A stretch of DNA of 64,000 bases from Kitasatospora herbaricolor (GCF_030813695.1 NZ_JAUSVA010000002.1:7339501-7403500), one strand, 5' to 3'. Shown: positions 9,010 through 18,252, counted from the stretch's first letter. Numbers and translations: made by a program. Notes: generated by a model not told the origin, from the sequence alone.

Positions 9010-10302
9010 TCACCACGGCTCGCGGGCCAGGAAGGCCGGGCGCAGCGCGGGGTCCACCGGGTCGTAGTACCGGTGGTACACCGGCGTCAGCCCGCCCGAC
9101 ACCGGCGGGACGATCCAGCTCCAGTCCGCCGGGGTGGGCCGCCCGAGCCGCTTCTCCTGCGCGATGTGCTTGAGGAACCGCTCCGACTCGGTGTGGTGGT
9201 CCGCCATCGTCACCCCGGCCTCCTGGAACGAGTGCAGCACCGCCACGTTCAGCTCCACCAGCGCCCGGTCGCGCCAGAGCGTCCGTTCGCTGGAGGTGTC
9301 CAGCCCGAGCCGCCCGGCGACCTCGGCCAGCAGGTTGTAGCGGTCCGCGTCCGCCAGGTTGCGGGCCCCGATCTCGGTGCCCATGTACCAGCCGTTGAAC
9401 GGCGCCGTCGGGTACCGCACCCCGCCGATCTCCAGGGTCATGTCGCTGATCGCGGGCACCGCGTACCAGCGCAGGGCCAGCTCGGCGAACCAGCCGTGGT
9501 CCGGGTGGGTCAGCCGCACCTCCAGCGCGGCGTCGTCCGGCACCTCGTACCACTCGGGACGGGCCCCGGCGCGTTCCTGCACCAGCAGCGGCAGCACCTC
9601 GAACGGCTCCTCGCCGCACTTCCACCCCAGGTCGCGGGCGCGCGCGGCCAGCTGCGCCCCCGCCGGGTCGCCCGTCCACCCGCCGCCGGGCGCCGGGTGG
9701 CCCGCGTACCGGACGAGCTGCTGGTTGAGGATCCGGGGCGCCGGTCGGCCGGGCCGGTCGGGGGCGAACACCGAGACCACCGGCCGGATCCGGCCGTCGT
9801 TGGTGGCCAGCCGCAGATGCTCGAAGCACTGCTCGGCGATGTCGTCGGCCGCCGAGAGACGGCGCAGATCGCGCACCACCAGGCTGCGCCAGTACAGCCG
9901 CCCGATGCAGCGGGCGGCGTTGCGCCAGGCCAGCCGGGCGCCGAAGGCCAACTCCTCGGGCGTGTGCTCGTAGGTGCCGGTGCGGTCGATCTCGTCCAGC
10001 ACCTGGCGCAGGCGGGGCCCGGCGCCGCCCGCTCCCGGCCGCTCCTGGTGGAACTGGCGCAGGAAGGCGGTGGCCTGGTGGGGGTCGGTGAAGGTGGGGG
10101 GCGTGGCGACGGGCGCCGCGGCCGGGGCGGTGTGCGTCGCCGGAGCGCCGGCGGAGGGTCCGTCGCCGGACGGGCCGCCCGCCGACGGACGGCCCGTGGG
10201 CGGGGTGCCGGCGGACGGGGTGCCGGTGGCCGGTGCGGTGTGGCCGTACGGGCATGCGCCCGTCGGAACGGGTCTGCGGGTGCGGAGCCGGTTGAAGATC
10301 AA
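9010..10302 (-). CDS. nos: Bacterial nitric oxide synthase, oxygenase domain only
   Basis: 430 residues from TTG 10302, with GGGAGG 7 nt upstream. An ATG at 10309 is in another frame. It oxidises L-arginine to nitric oxide and citrulline using haem and a pterin cofactor. The haem-ligand Cys is at about residue 132 in LAWRNAARCIGR. The arginine-binding Glu is at about 310 in GWYMGTEIGARNLAD. The C-terminus carries the conserved WSWIVPPVSGGLTPVYHRYY. Residues 1-70 are a Pro/Ala/Gly-rich extension not expected in the family core. There is no fused or neighbouring reductase, so electrons must come from general reductases. No thaxtomin-type NRPS or nitrating P450 gene lies nearby, so a role in nitration is not supported. 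Nitric oxide signalling or stress protection is possible. Confidence 0.93.
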   Translation of the reverse strand: MIFNRLRTRRPVPTGACPYGHTAPATGTPSAGTPPTGRPSAGGPSGDGPSAGAPATHTAPAAAPVATPPTFTDPHQATAFLRQFHQERPGAGGAGPRLRQVLDEIDRTGTYEHTPEELAFGARLAWRNAARCIGRLYWRSLVVRDLRRLSAADDIAEQCFEHLRLATNDGRIRPVVSVFAPDRPGRPAPRILNQQLVRYAGHPAPGGGWTGDPAGAQLAARARDLGWKCGEEPFEVLPLLVQERAGARPEWYEVPDDAALEVRLTHPDHGWFAELALRWYAVPAISDMTLEIGGVRYPTAPFNGWYMGTEIGARNLADADRYNLLAEVAGRLGLDTSSERTLWRDRALVELNVAVLHSFQEAGVTMADHHTESERFLKHIAQEKRLGRPTPADWSWIVPPVSGGLTPVYHRYYDPVDPALRPAFLAREPW

Positions 10303-10475
10303 GAATCATCCCTCCCAGGCCTCCAGGAGTACCGGATGTGTGTCCCCGGCCGCAGAGAGTGAACGAATCGGCCCCCGCCCCCGGCGAATGACGCTAGGGT
10401 GCGAGGGCCGTGGCGGCGCCCGCTCGTCCCGGGGGTGTCCCGGAGGATCTGGCGGGCGCCTGCCGGTGGGGCGGG

Positions 10476-11915
10476 TCAGCCCATGTCCTCCAGGCGGACG
10501 CCCTTGGTCTCCTTCATGAACCGGGCCACGAAGAACATCGACCCGGCGGCGAAGAGCGCGTAGGCCAGGTACGTCGCGGACAGGTTCCAGCCCGCCATCG
10601 ACGGGAAGGACACCGTGATCGCCCAGTTGGCGATCCACTGCGCGGACGCGGCCACCGAGAGCGCCGCGGCCCGGATCCGGTTGGGGAACATCTCGCCGAG
10701 CATCACCCACACGACGACGCCCCAGGACATCGCGAAGAACAGCACGAAGGCGTTGGCGGCGACCAGCGCCACGGTGCCCTGCAGGTCGGGCAGGGCGACG
10801 TCGTCCCCGCTCCCGGTGGCCGAGGAGAAGGCCCAGGCGCAGGCGCCCAGCGAGAGCGCCATGCCGGCCGAGCCGACCAGGGCGAGCGGCTTGCGGCCGA
10901 TCCGGTCGACCAGCAGGATCGCGATCACGGTGCCGACGATGTTGATGATCGAGCTGGAGAAGCTGATCAGCAGCGAGTTGCTCTGGTCGACGCCGACGGA
11001 CTGCCAGAGGATCGACGAGTAGTAGAAGATCACGTTGATGCCGACCAGCTGCTGGAAGACCGACAGGCCGATGCCGGTCCAGACGATCGGCAGCAGGCCG
11101 AAGCGGCCGCCCAGCAGGTCCTTGAAGCGGGGCCGGTGGTCGGAGGCGATCAGGCCCTGGATCTCGGTGATCCGGGCGTCGGTGTCGGCCGTCGGGCCTT
11201 CGACCTCCTTGAGCACCGAGCGGGCCTCGTCGAGCCGCCCGGCCGAGATCAGGAAGCGCGGGGACTCCGGGATCATCGAGGAGAGCACGAAGTAGACCAC
11301 GGCGGGGACGGCGCAGACGCCGAGCATCCACTGCCAGGCCTCCAGGCCGAGCAGCTGCCCCCGGGTGTCACCGCCGGCCGACTCCGTCAGCACCCAGTTG
11401 ACCAGCTGCGAGACGGCGATGCCGAGCACGATCGCGGCCTGCTGGAAGGAGGCGAGCCGCCCCCGGTAGCGGGTCGGCGCCACCTCGGCGATGTAGGTCG
11501 GGGCGATCACCGAGGCGATGCCGATCGCCGCACCGCCCAGGACCCGCCACAGGGCGAGGTCCCAGGCGGCGAAGGGCATCATCGAGCCGACGGCGCTGAT
11601 CCCGAAGAGGACGGCGCCCGCCTTCATCACCCTGATCCGCCCGTACCGGTCGGCGAAGCGGCCGGCCAGCGCCGCGCCGACCGCCGAGCCGAGCAGCGCG
11701 GAGGAGACGATCAGGCCGGTCACGCCGTCGCCGACACCGAACCTGTCCTGGATGCCGGAGACGGCGCCGTTGATCACGGAGCTGTCGTAGCCGAACAGGA
11801 ACCCGCCGAGGGCGGCCGCGGCGGTGATGAAGACGACGAAGCCGAGGCGGTCGGGGGCCGGGGCCGAAGCCTCCGGTGCCGGGCCGGGCCGGGCTGACGA
11901 CTGGGTGGCGGTCAC
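10476..11915 (-). CDS. glcP: MFS sugar porter, GlcP-like glucose permease
   Basis: 479 residues from GTG 11915, with GGAGAGAG just upstream. Twelve predicted membrane segments. Sugar-porter signatures are visible: GGFLFGYDSSVINGA in helix 1, DRYGRIR after helix 2, PESPRFLISAGR before the central loop, QQLVGINVIFYYS in helix 7, DRIGRKPLALVGS, and a C-terminal KETKGV. The N-terminus LGFVVFITAAAALGGFLFGYD closely matches what I recall of Streptomyces GlcP, a proton/glucose symporter. The exact sugar is inferred. It lies downstream of the egt operon, 166 bp from egtD, and has its own AT-rich upstream region. Confidence 0.9.
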   Translation of the reverse strand: MTATQSSARPGPAPEASAPAPDRLGFVVFITAAAALGGFLFGYDSSVINGAVSGIQDRFGVGDGVTGLIVSSALLGSAVGAALAGRFADRYGRIRVMKAGAVLFGISAVGSMMPFAAWDLALWRVLGGAAIGIASVIAPTYIAEVAPTRYRGRLASFQQAAIVLGIAVSQLVNWVLTESAGGDTRGQLLGLEAWQWMLGVCAVPAVVYFVLSSMIPESPRFLISAGRLDEARSVLKEVEGPTADTDARITEIQGLIASDHRPRFKDLLGGRFGLLPIVWTGIGLSVFQQLVGINVIFYYSSILWQSVGVDQSNSLLISFSSSIINIVGTVIAILLVDRIGRKPLALVGSAGMALSLGACAWAFSSATGSGDDVALPDLQGTVALVAANAFVLFFAMSWGVVVWVMLGEMFPNRIRAAALSVAASAQWIANWAITVSFPSMAGWNLSATYLAYALFAAGSMFFVARFMKETKGVRLEDMG

Positions 11916-11932
11916 GGAATCTCTCTCCCGGT

Positions 11933-11946
11933 GCTCAACACTGAGC
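11933..11946. promoter_or_regulatory. Inverted repeat upstream of the sugar permease gene
   Basis: GCTCAACACTGAGC has perfect 5-bp arms around ACAC and lies 18 bp upstream of the permease GTG, next to its ribosome site. It could be an operator or a small leader hairpin. Confidence 0.25.
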
Positions 11947-12029
11947 CTGCATAGCATGAACACTTTGCGGCCGGGTTGCCGCAACGCGCGTTCAAGATAT
12001 GTTCGTATGAATCGAAACAGCAAGCTCAA

Positions 12030-12045
12030 ACTGGTAAGGACCCGG
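12030..12045. promoter_or_regulatory. Weak DasR-like site
   Basis: ACTGGTAAGGACCCGG matches about 11 of 16 positions of the DasR-type consensus ACTGGTCTAGACCAGT, about 115 bp upstream of the sugar permease start. The right half is degenerate, so this is tentative. Confidence 0.15.
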
Positions 12046-12081
12046 CATCCTTACGTTCAGGTGTTGAACATACGGCGCCGG

Positions 12082-13053
12082 TTACACCGGCTCGGCCAGT
12101 GAAAGCCCGAACCTGCCGGCCTCGTCTGTCCACCATCGGGAAAGCCGAAACCCGGCCGCCGCCAACTCGTCCGCGACCCGATCCCGGCGGAACTTCGCCG
12201 ACACCTCCGTACGCAGTTCCTCGCCCGCCTCGAAGTGCACCGGCAGGTCCAGCGCCGGGATCTTCACGGTCTGGGTGCGCAGGGAGCGCAGCCGCATCTC
12301 GATCCACTCCTGCTCGGCGTCCCAGAGCGCCACGTGCTCGAACGCCGCCGGGTCGAAGTCGGCCGCCAGCTCCCGGTTCAGCACGTTCAGCACGTTCTTG
12401 TTGAACTCCGCCGTCACCCCGGCCGAGTCGTCGTACGCGGCGACCAGCACCGCCGGGTCCTTCACCAGGTCGGTGCCCAGCAGCAGGGAGTCACCGTGGT
12501 CCACCATGCCGCGCAGGGTGGACAGGAACTCCGCCCGCTCCGGCGGCAGCAGGTTCCCGAGCGTGCCTCCGAGGAAGGCCACCAGCCGGGGACCGCCGTC
12601 CGGCGGCAGCCCGGGGCCTGCGGTGAAGTCGGAGAGCACCGCGCGCACCCTGAGCTCCGGGTACTCCTCGGCCAGGGCCTGCCCGGCGGCGGTCAGCGCG
12701 CTCTCGCTCACGTCCACCGGCACGTACGTATCCAGGGTGCCCAGCTCGTGCAGCGCGTCCAGCAGCAGGCGGGTCTTCTCCGAGGAGCCGGAGCCCAGCT
12801 CGACCAGCGTCCGGGCCTTGGAGGCGGCCGCGATCTCGCCCGCCCGCTCGGTCAGGATGGCCCGCTCGGCCCGGGTCGGGTAGTACTCGGGCAACCGGGT
12901 GATCTCCTCGAAGAGGTCGCTGCCCCGGGCGTCGTAGAACCACTTCGGCGGCAGCCACTTGGGTTCGGAGGTCAGACCGTGCTGCACGTCGTGGCGCAGG
13001 GCCTGGCTGAAGTGGTCGGCGGGCAGCAGACGGGTGAGATCGAAGGGTTGCAT
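12082..13053 (-). CDS. egtD: EgtD, L-histidine N-alpha-methyltransferase
   Basis: 323 residues from ATG 13053, with GAGGACGAG upstream. It trimethylates histidine to hercynine with SAM, the first committed step of ergothioneine synthesis. The family pattern is clear: EPKWLPPKWFYDARGSDLFE, TRLPEYYPTRAE, the SAM-binding LVELGSGSSEKTRLLLDAL, then YVPVDVSESAL and LGGTLGNLLPPE. Length is normal for EgtD. It is the last gene of egtABCD, separated from egtC by 143 bp that carry short direct repeats and could hold a secondary promoter. An alternative name is DUF2260/EgtD-type methyltransferase, but the operon context leaves little doubt. Confidence 0.96.
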   Translation of the reverse strand: MQPFDLTRLLPADHFSQALRHDVQHGLTSEPKWLPPKWFYDARGSDLFEEITRLPEYYPTRAERAILTERAGEIAAASKARTLVELGSGSSEKTRLLLDALHELGTLDTYVPVDVSESALTAAGQALAEEYPELRVRAVLSDFTAGPGLPPDGGPRLVAFLGGTLGNLLPPERAEFLSTLRGMVDHGDSLLLGTDLVKDPAVLVAAYDDSAGVTAEFNKNVLNVLNRELAADFDPAAFEHVALWDAEQEWIEMRLRSLRTQTVKIPALDLPVHFEAGEELRTEVSAKFRRDRVADELAAAGFRLSRWWTDEAGRFGLSLAEPV

Positions 13054-13196
13054 GGTGGCTCGTCCTCTCGGGTCGGATGCACGGGTGGGTGCGGCGGGGT
13101 GTTCGGGGTGTTCGGGCGCCTGGAGCGCCTGGATCGGGGTGCGGTGCGGTCTCCGGGGCGCCTGCGACGGGTGATCCGTGGGCCCGGGCCGGACGG

Positions 13197-13934
13197 TCAC
13201 AGCGGGCGTACGGTCACGCCTTCCGTGGTCGCCAGCACCAGGGAGCGGTCCGGGACGGGCGCCCACTCGGGGCCGTCGTCGGCGGGCTCCGAGGCGAGCA
13301 GCACGCTGTGGCCCGGGCGGCTGCGCCGGAACAGCGTGTCGCCGTAGGTGGTGGCGGCGAGAGTGCGGCCGTCCGTCAGCAGCAGGTTCAGCCGGGCGTC
13401 CGTGCAGGCGGCGATGTCCTGGACGGTCGCGGCCAGCGCCTCGCCGGCGCCCGCGCCGGCTCTCAGCCGGTGCAGCACCAGCGCCCAGACCAGGGCGGAG
13501 TCGCTGCGGGCCTCCAAGGAGAGCAGTTCGGCGGGCGGCAGCAGGGCCGCGACCGCGTCGAGCTTGTCCGGCCAGCCCTGGACGGCGCCGTTGTGGCTGA
13601 ACAGCCAGCCGTCGGCCCCGAACGGTGCGGCCGCCGCCTCGCCGGCCGCACAGCCCTCGGTCGCGGAGCGGACGGCCGCCAGCACGGCACGGCTGCGTAC
13701 CACCCGCGCCAGGTCGGCGAAGGACGGGTCGGCCCAGATCGGTCCGGCCCGGCGGTAGCGGGCCGGCACCGGGTCGCCGTCCGCGTACCAGCCGACCCCG
13801 AACCCGTCGACGTTCATGGTGCCGTGGCGCTGCATCCGGGGCGCCCAGGACTGCCGGTGGAGCCCGAACGGCGGCTCGACGATCAGTTCGCCCAGGGCCA
13901 CGGGTGCCCCCAGGTAGGCCAGATGACGGCACAT
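13197..13934 (-). CDS. egtC: EgtC, class II glutamine amidotransferase-type hydrolase
   Basis: 245 residues from ATG 13934 (MCRHLAYLG). Cys2, exposed after Met removal, is the Ntn nucleophile. It removes glutamate from gamma-glutamyl-hercynylcysteine sulfoxide. Supporting motifs are GTMNVDGFGVGWY, FSHNGAVQGW and SDSALVWALVLHRL. The start overlaps the egtB stop by 1 nt (TGATG), arguing for translational coupling. Length and order agree with other actinobacterial egt operons. Confidence 0.94.
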   Translation of the reverse strand: MCRHLAYLGAPVALGELIVEPPFGLHRQSWAPRMQRHGTMNVDGFGVGWYADGDPVPARYRRAGPIWADPSFADLARVVRSRAVLAAVRSATEGCAAGEAAAAPFGADGWLFSHNGAVQGWPDKLDAVAALLPPAELLSLEARSDSALVWALVLHRLRAGAGAGEALAATVQDIAACTDARLNLLLTDGRTLAATTYGDTLFRRSRPGHSVLLASEPADDGPEWAPVPDRSLVLATTEGVTVRPL

Positions 13935-15358
13935 CAGCGTCGCTCCGGGTCGCGGGCGGTGCGGAACCCGGCGAAGATCTGCCGCCGGATCGGGTAGTCC
14001 CAGTTCCGGAACGTCCCCCGGCAGGCGACCGGCGCCACCGCGAAGCAGCCGCCGCGCAGCACCTTGTACTCCGGGCCGAAGAACACCTCCGAGTACTCCT
14101 TGTACGGCCAGGCCCGGAATCCGGGGTACGGCCGGAAGTCGCTCGCCGTCCACTCCCAGACGTCACCCATCAACTGCCTGACCCCGTAAGGCGAGGCGCC
14201 GTCCGGGTAGCTGCCGACGGGCGCCGGGCGCAGGTGGCGCTGGCCGAGGTTGGCGTGCTCCGGCCCGGGTGCCCGGTCGCCCCAGGGGTAGCGGCGCGAG
14301 CGGCCGCTGACCGGGTCGTGCCGGGCGGCCTTCTCCCACTCGGCCTCGGTGGGCAGCCGCCGTCCGGCCCACCGGGCGTACGCGTCCGCCTCGTACCAGC
14401 TGACGTGCAGCACGGGCTCGTCGCCGGGGACGGGTTCGACGACCCCGAACCGGCGGCGCAGCCACTGGCCGCCGTCCCGGCTCCAGAACAGCGGTGCCAC
14501 CAGCCCGGCCCGGGTGCGGTGCTCCCAGCCCTCGGGCGTCCACCAGCGGGGCTCCTGGTAACCGCCGTCGGCGATGAACCGCTGGTAGGCGGCGTTGGAG
14601 ACGGGGGTGGTGTCCAGCAGGAAGTCGGCCAACTCGATCTCATGGGAGGGGCGTTCGTTGTCCAGCGCCCAGAGTTCGGTGTCGGTGCCCATCCGGAACG
14701 GGCCGCCGGGGATGAGCACCTCGGCCGGCAGGGCGGCGGCGTCGGCGGGGGCCGGCGGGGGCGCCGGGGCGGCCAATGCCGCCGGGCCCTGCCGCAGCTG
14801 ATGGGTGATCAGCATCGTCTCGTCGTGCTGCTGTTCGTGCTGGGCGACCATGCCGAAGGCGAAGCCGTCGGTCAGCAGCGGCGGGCCCTCCAGGGGGCTG
14901 GCGGCGAGCAGGTCCAGCACCCGCCCGCGCACCTCGTGCGCGTACGCCCGGGCCTCGTGCGGCGGGAGCAGCGGCAGGCTCGGGCGCTCGGCCCGGGGGT
15001 GCTCGAACGCGTCGTAGAGCGGGTCGATCTCCGGGTGCATCGGATCCCGGCCACCGACGTTGCGCAGCAGCCAGAGCTCCTCCTGGTTGCCGATGTGGGC
15101 GAGGTCCCACACCAGCGGCGACATCAACGGCGAGTGCTGGGCGGTGAGATCGGGCTCCTCGACGCAGTCGGTGAGGGCCGCGGTGCGGGCGCGGGCCGCG
15201 ATCAGCTCGGTGGCGATCAGCTCCCGCAGATCCTCGGTGCCGGGGGAGCCCGCGCTCACGGGGCGGCCGCCGTCGGGCGTCCTGCCGCCGGGGGCCGTGC
15301 CGTCAGGGGTCCTGGTACCGAGCGTCCTGCTGCCGGGGTCAGTGTCGTGGTTCAGCAC
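13934..15358 (-). CDS. egtB: EgtB, hercynine oxygenase (sulfoxide synthase)
   Basis: 474 residues from GTG 15358, overlapping the egtA stop by 7 nt. This non-haem iron enzyme joins hercynine and gamma-glutamylcysteine with oxygen to form a sulfoxide. The N-terminal DinB-like half carries the iron ligands: His in VWDLAHIGNQEEL, and the HxxxHxE motif in MVAQHEQQHDETM. The C-terminal half is the formylglycine-generating-enzyme-like domain (GGPFRMGTD, RLPTEAEWEKAARHD, YPWGDRAPGPEHANL, GDVWEWTASDF, LRGGCFAVAP). Residues 1-45 form a Gly/Thr/Pro-rich tail, so a later start is possible. Confidence 0.95.
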   Translation of the reverse strand: MLNHDTDPGSRTLGTRTPDGTAPGGRTPDGGRPVSAGSPGTEDLRELIATELIAARARTAALTDCVEEPDLTAQHSPLMSPLVWDLAHIGNQEELWLLRNVGGRDPMHPEIDPLYDAFEHPRAERPSLPLLPPHEARAYAHEVRGRVLDLLAASPLEGPPLLTDGFAFGMVAQHEQQHDETMLITHQLRQGPAALAAPAPPPAPADAAALPAEVLIPGGPFRMGTDTELWALDNERPSHEIELADFLLDTTPVSNAAYQRFIADGGYQEPRWWTPEGWEHRTRAGLVAPLFWSRDGGQWLRRRFGVVEPVPGDEPVLHVSWYEADAYARWAGRRLPTEAEWEKAARHDPVSGRSRRYPWGDRAPGPEHANLGQRHLRPAPVGSYPDGASPYGVRQLMGDVWEWTASDFRPYPGFRAWPYKEYSEVFFGPEYKVLRGGCFAVAPVACRGTFRNWDYPIRRQIFAGFRTARDPERR

Positions 15359-16827
15359 GGTGCGGCCTCCGGGGGTGAGAGTCGGGTGCCGGAGCGCAGG
15401 GCGTCCAGCTGGTCGTCCGCCGGGCAGCGGCCGCGGGCCGGGTAGCGCTCGGCGAACTCGGCCACGGCGCCGCGAAGTCGGCCGGCTCCTTCGAGCCTGC
15501 CCAGGGCGGCGTCGGCGGCGGCGAAGCAGGCCAGGGTGGCGCGTCGCAACTGCGGGTCGCCGACCGCCTGGGTGGCCGCGCGCTGCCAGACCGGGCTCCT
15601 CGGCGGGGGTGTGCCGTCGACGGCGGCCAGCGGTTCGAGGGCGGCCAGGGCCGCGTCGGCGGCGACCGGGTCGTCGAACAGCGCGCCGGTCAGCGCGGCG
15701 GGCACCACCCAGCCGTCGCCCGGCTGCGCGTCGATCATCCGCAGTTCCAGGTGTCCGCGGGGCCGGACCGGCGGGAAGAGCGTGGTGCGGTGGTAGTCCA
15801 GGTCGGCCCAGGTCGGCGGACGGTCGCCGCCGCCGCGCAGCCAGTCGCGGAAGGTCAGGCCCGCGGGCGCGGTCCAGGGCTGTCCGTCCGGCCGCCGGAT
15901 GCAGAGCACCTCGGCGTCCAGCACGTACGAGGCCCAGGCGGCCCTCGGGTCCCCGCCGTCCGTGCCGGGGGCCAGGGTGCGGCTCGGGTCCATCCGGGAC
16001 CACACGGTCTGCCGGGTGGACCGGTGGCCCGTCGGCTTGCCGTCCAGCAGTGGGGAGTTGGCGAAGGCCGCGACCAGGACCGGACCCAGCAGGTGGGCCA
16101 GCCGCCAGCGGTCGTGCAGCGCGTGCGGGCCCAGTTCGGAGCCGGCGTCCACGCAGACCTGGACGGAGGCGGTGCCGGTCATCATGATCCGGCCCCACGG
16201 GCCGCCCCGGTCGAAGAATCGTTCCATCGCCAGATAACGGGGATGTTCCAGGACCATCCGGCGGTCGCGGTCCAGGGGGTCGGTGCCGGTGCCGGTGAGT
16301 CGCAGGCCCTGCGCGGCGAAGGCGGACCGCAGGACGGCGAGGTCTCGCCGGGTCTCCTCGACGCAGGAGCCGAGGCTGTCGGAGGGCGGGGAGCTGAGCT
16401 CGACCTGCCCACCGGGTTCCAGGGTGATCAGCGACCCTGAGGGGAGTAGCCGGCCGGTGTGCACCGGGCCGTCGGGGTGCGGCGGCAGCGATTCCAGGGC
16501 GGCGGCCACGCGTTCGGGTGCGACGGTCGACTCGGGACATCGGTCGTCATGGACGAACCACTCGACCTCCACCCCGACCAGCCGGGGCGGGCCGATCTTG
16601 AAGCAGACACCGGCCATATGGCTCTCGGCCGTCGACTCCGTCAGCGGGGTGACCGCCTGGGGAGCCTGGGTGTCCGGTCGGGACCAGGAGCCCGCTCGGT
16701 GCTGCGGAGCGGATCCGGCGCGCTGCGCCGACGGCGGCTGCGCGGCCGGGTCGGCCTTCGGCAGCTGCTCGGCGTCCGGCTGGACCGATGGGCGGTTCGG
16801 GCGAACAGGTATCACCGGACTCACCAT
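15352..16827 (-). CDS. egtA: EgtA, glutamate-cysteine ligase
   Basis: 491 residues from ATG 16827; the ribosome site is weak. It makes gamma-glutamylcysteine, the sulfur donor for EgtB. The GCS2-type core begins near residue 80 (RLVGVEVEWFVHDD) and continues through SLITLEPGGQVELSSPP, MMTGTASVQVCVDAGSE and HLELRMIDAQPGDGW. The first 70 residues are Pro/Gln/Ala-rich and probably disordered or mis-started. It is the first gene of the egtABCD unit and overlaps egtB by 7 nt. An upstream MalY/PatB-type lyase gene on the same strand ends 99 bp before it. Confidence 0.94.
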   Translation of the reverse strand: MVSPVIPVRPNRPSVQPDAEQLPKADPAAQPPSAQRAGSAPQHRAGSWSRPDTQAPQAVTPLTESTAESHMAGVCFKIGPPRLVGVEVEWFVHDDRCPESTVAPERVAAALESLPPHPDGPVHTGRLLPSGSLITLEPGGQVELSSPPSDSLGSCVEETRRDLAVLRSAFAAQGLRLTGTGTDPLDRDRRMVLEHPRYLAMERFFDRGGPWGRIMMTGTASVQVCVDAGSELGPHALHDRWRLAHLLGPVLVAAFANSPLLDGKPTGHRSTRQTVWSRMDPSRTLAPGTDGGDPRAAWASYVLDAEVLCIRRPDGQPWTAPAGLTFRDWLRGGGDRPPTWADLDYHRTTLFPPVRPRGHLELRMIDAQPGDGWVVPAALTGALFDDPVAADAALAALEPLAAVDGTPPPRSPVWQRAATQAVGDPQLRRATLACFAAADAALGRLEGAGRLRGAVAEFAERYPARGRCPADDQLDALRSGTRLSPPEAAPC

Positions 16828-16926
16828 CCTCGGGGTTCACGATTGCGGCCCGGTCTTCCTGCCCAGTCTGCTACGGGGCATGCGGATCTGCCGTGCAAAG
16901 TTCCGATGAACGGGTGTCCATGCAGG

Positions 16927-18135
16927 TCAGAGGGCACGCAGTCGGGCCTCCACGGCCTCCAGCAGGGGGGTGGGCAGGGCGTAGTTGAGGCGTAGCCGCC
17001 CGTACCCGGCCTCTCCGAAACCGGTGCCCTCGGAGAGCTCCAGGCCGCACCGCTCCAGCAGCGCGGCCCGCGCGCCCTCGGCGGGCAGACCGAGCTTCGC
17101 GGCGTCCAGCCAGAGCAGGTAGGAGGACTGCGGGCGGGACACCACCGCGCTGCCGAGCAGCCCGGTGAGCCGCTCCCGGGCCCCGACCAGATGGCGCAGC
17201 AGGGCGTCCAGCCAGGGACCGCCGTGCTGCAGCGCGGCCCGCTGGACGGTCTGCTCCAGCAGGCCGCCCTCCCAGAGCCCGAATCCGGCCATCAGCGCGG
17301 TCAGCCTGGTGCGCAGGGCCGGATCGGGGACGAGGGCGAAGCAACTGGGGACCCCGGAGGTGTTGAAGGTCTTGCCCACCGAGTTGAGGGTGACCGTGTG
17401 CCGGGCCAGGTCACCCGCCGCGACCACCGCCACCGGGTGCGGCAGGCCGTGGTCGGGGTGCAGGAGGTCGCCGTGCACCTCGTCCGAGAGCAGCACCCCG
17501 CCCGCCGGTCCGGCTCCGCCGGCCCCGGCCGTGGCCGCGCCGCTCCCGGCAGCGGCCTCGGCGAGGGCGCGGATCTCGGGACGGGTCCAGAGCCGGCCGG
17601 AGGGGTTGTGCGGATTGCTGAGCACGATGGCTCCCGGCCGCCGGCGGGCGAACTCCTCGGTCGGCAGCCGGTAGCCGTCGCCCTCGACGGGCAGCGGGAT
17701 CTCCTGGTGGGGGAGGCCGGCCGCGCCGCAGATCTCGGCGAACCCGGCCCATTCGGGAGTGGGGATCAGCACCGGCCCGGCCGGTGCGATCGCCTCCAGG
17801 AGCAGTCGCAGCGCGGTGCGGGGACTGAACGGCAGCAGCAGTACCCAGTCCGGGTCGACCGCCGCCTTGTGCCGGTCCCGGTACCACCGGGAGACCAGTT
17901 CGCGGCCGTCCGGGTCGCACAGCGTGTAGCCGAACGCCCGGTGGGCCGCCCGGGCGGCCAGGGCCTCGGCGACGGCGGGCGGACCGGGGAGGTCCATGTC
18001 GGCCAGGCCCATCGCGATCGCCCCGCCCGGCGCCGCCCCGGCCCGGGCCCACTTGATGCTGCCGGTGCCGGTGCGGTCGAAGAGCCGGTCGAACTCCACC
18101 CCGGGGTGCGGGTCTGCTGCGGGGCGCGGTTCCAA
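16927..18135 (-). CDS. MalY/PatB-type PLP-dependent C-S lyase (aminotransferase fold)
   Basis: 402 residues from TTG 18135, with GGAGG 6 nt upstream. Fold-type I PLP enzyme: FDRLFDRTGTGSIKWA and MGLADMDLPGPPAV match the MalY/PatB N-terminus. Cofactor contacts are in LSNPHNPSGRLW and LLSDEVHGDLL, and the PLP lysine in TLNSVGKTFNTSG. Family members act as cystathionine beta-lyases or aminotransferases. It is transcribed towards egtA, 99 bp away. The last ergothioneine step is a PLP-dependent C-S lysis normally done by EgtE, and no egtE is visible here. This enzyme is therefore a candidate substitute, an inference from position and chemistry. A loop of Gly/Ala (about 195-215) is unusual. Confidence 0.88.
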   Translation of the reverse strand: MEPRPAADPHPGVEFDRLFDRTGTGSIKWARAGAAPGGAIAMGLADMDLPGPPAVAEALAARAAHRAFGYTLCDPDGRELVSRWYRDRHKAAVDPDWVLLLPFSPRTALRLLLEAIAPAGPVLIPTPEWAGFAEICGAAGLPHQEIPLPVEGDGYRLPTEEFARRRPGAIVLSNPHNPSGRLWTRPEIRALAEAAAGSGAATAGAGGAGPAGGVLLSDEVHGDLLHPDHGLPHPVAVVAAGDLARHTVTLNSVGKTFNTSGVPSCFALVPDPALRTRLTALMAGFGLWEGGLLEQTVQRAALQHGGPWLDALLRHLVGARERLTGLLGSAVVSRPQSSYLLWLDAAKLGLPAEGARAALLERCGLELSEGTGFGEAGYGRLRLNYALPTPLLEAVEARLRAL

Positions 18136-18252
18136 CTCGGACCTCCGGGGCTGGGCGGGTACGGGCGGCTCGCTGTCACGCTAACGCGGGTGCGGGAGGG
18201 GTGGGGGTGACTTGCGGGGTGCGGGGCGGGCGGGTGCCGTCGGGCGTTGTCT

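Noticed and set aside
8960..10309. Alternative frame starting at ATG 10309 over nos
   Set aside because: The TTG 10302 frame carries all nitric oxide synthase motifs; the ATG frame is Arg/Pro-rich without domain likeness.
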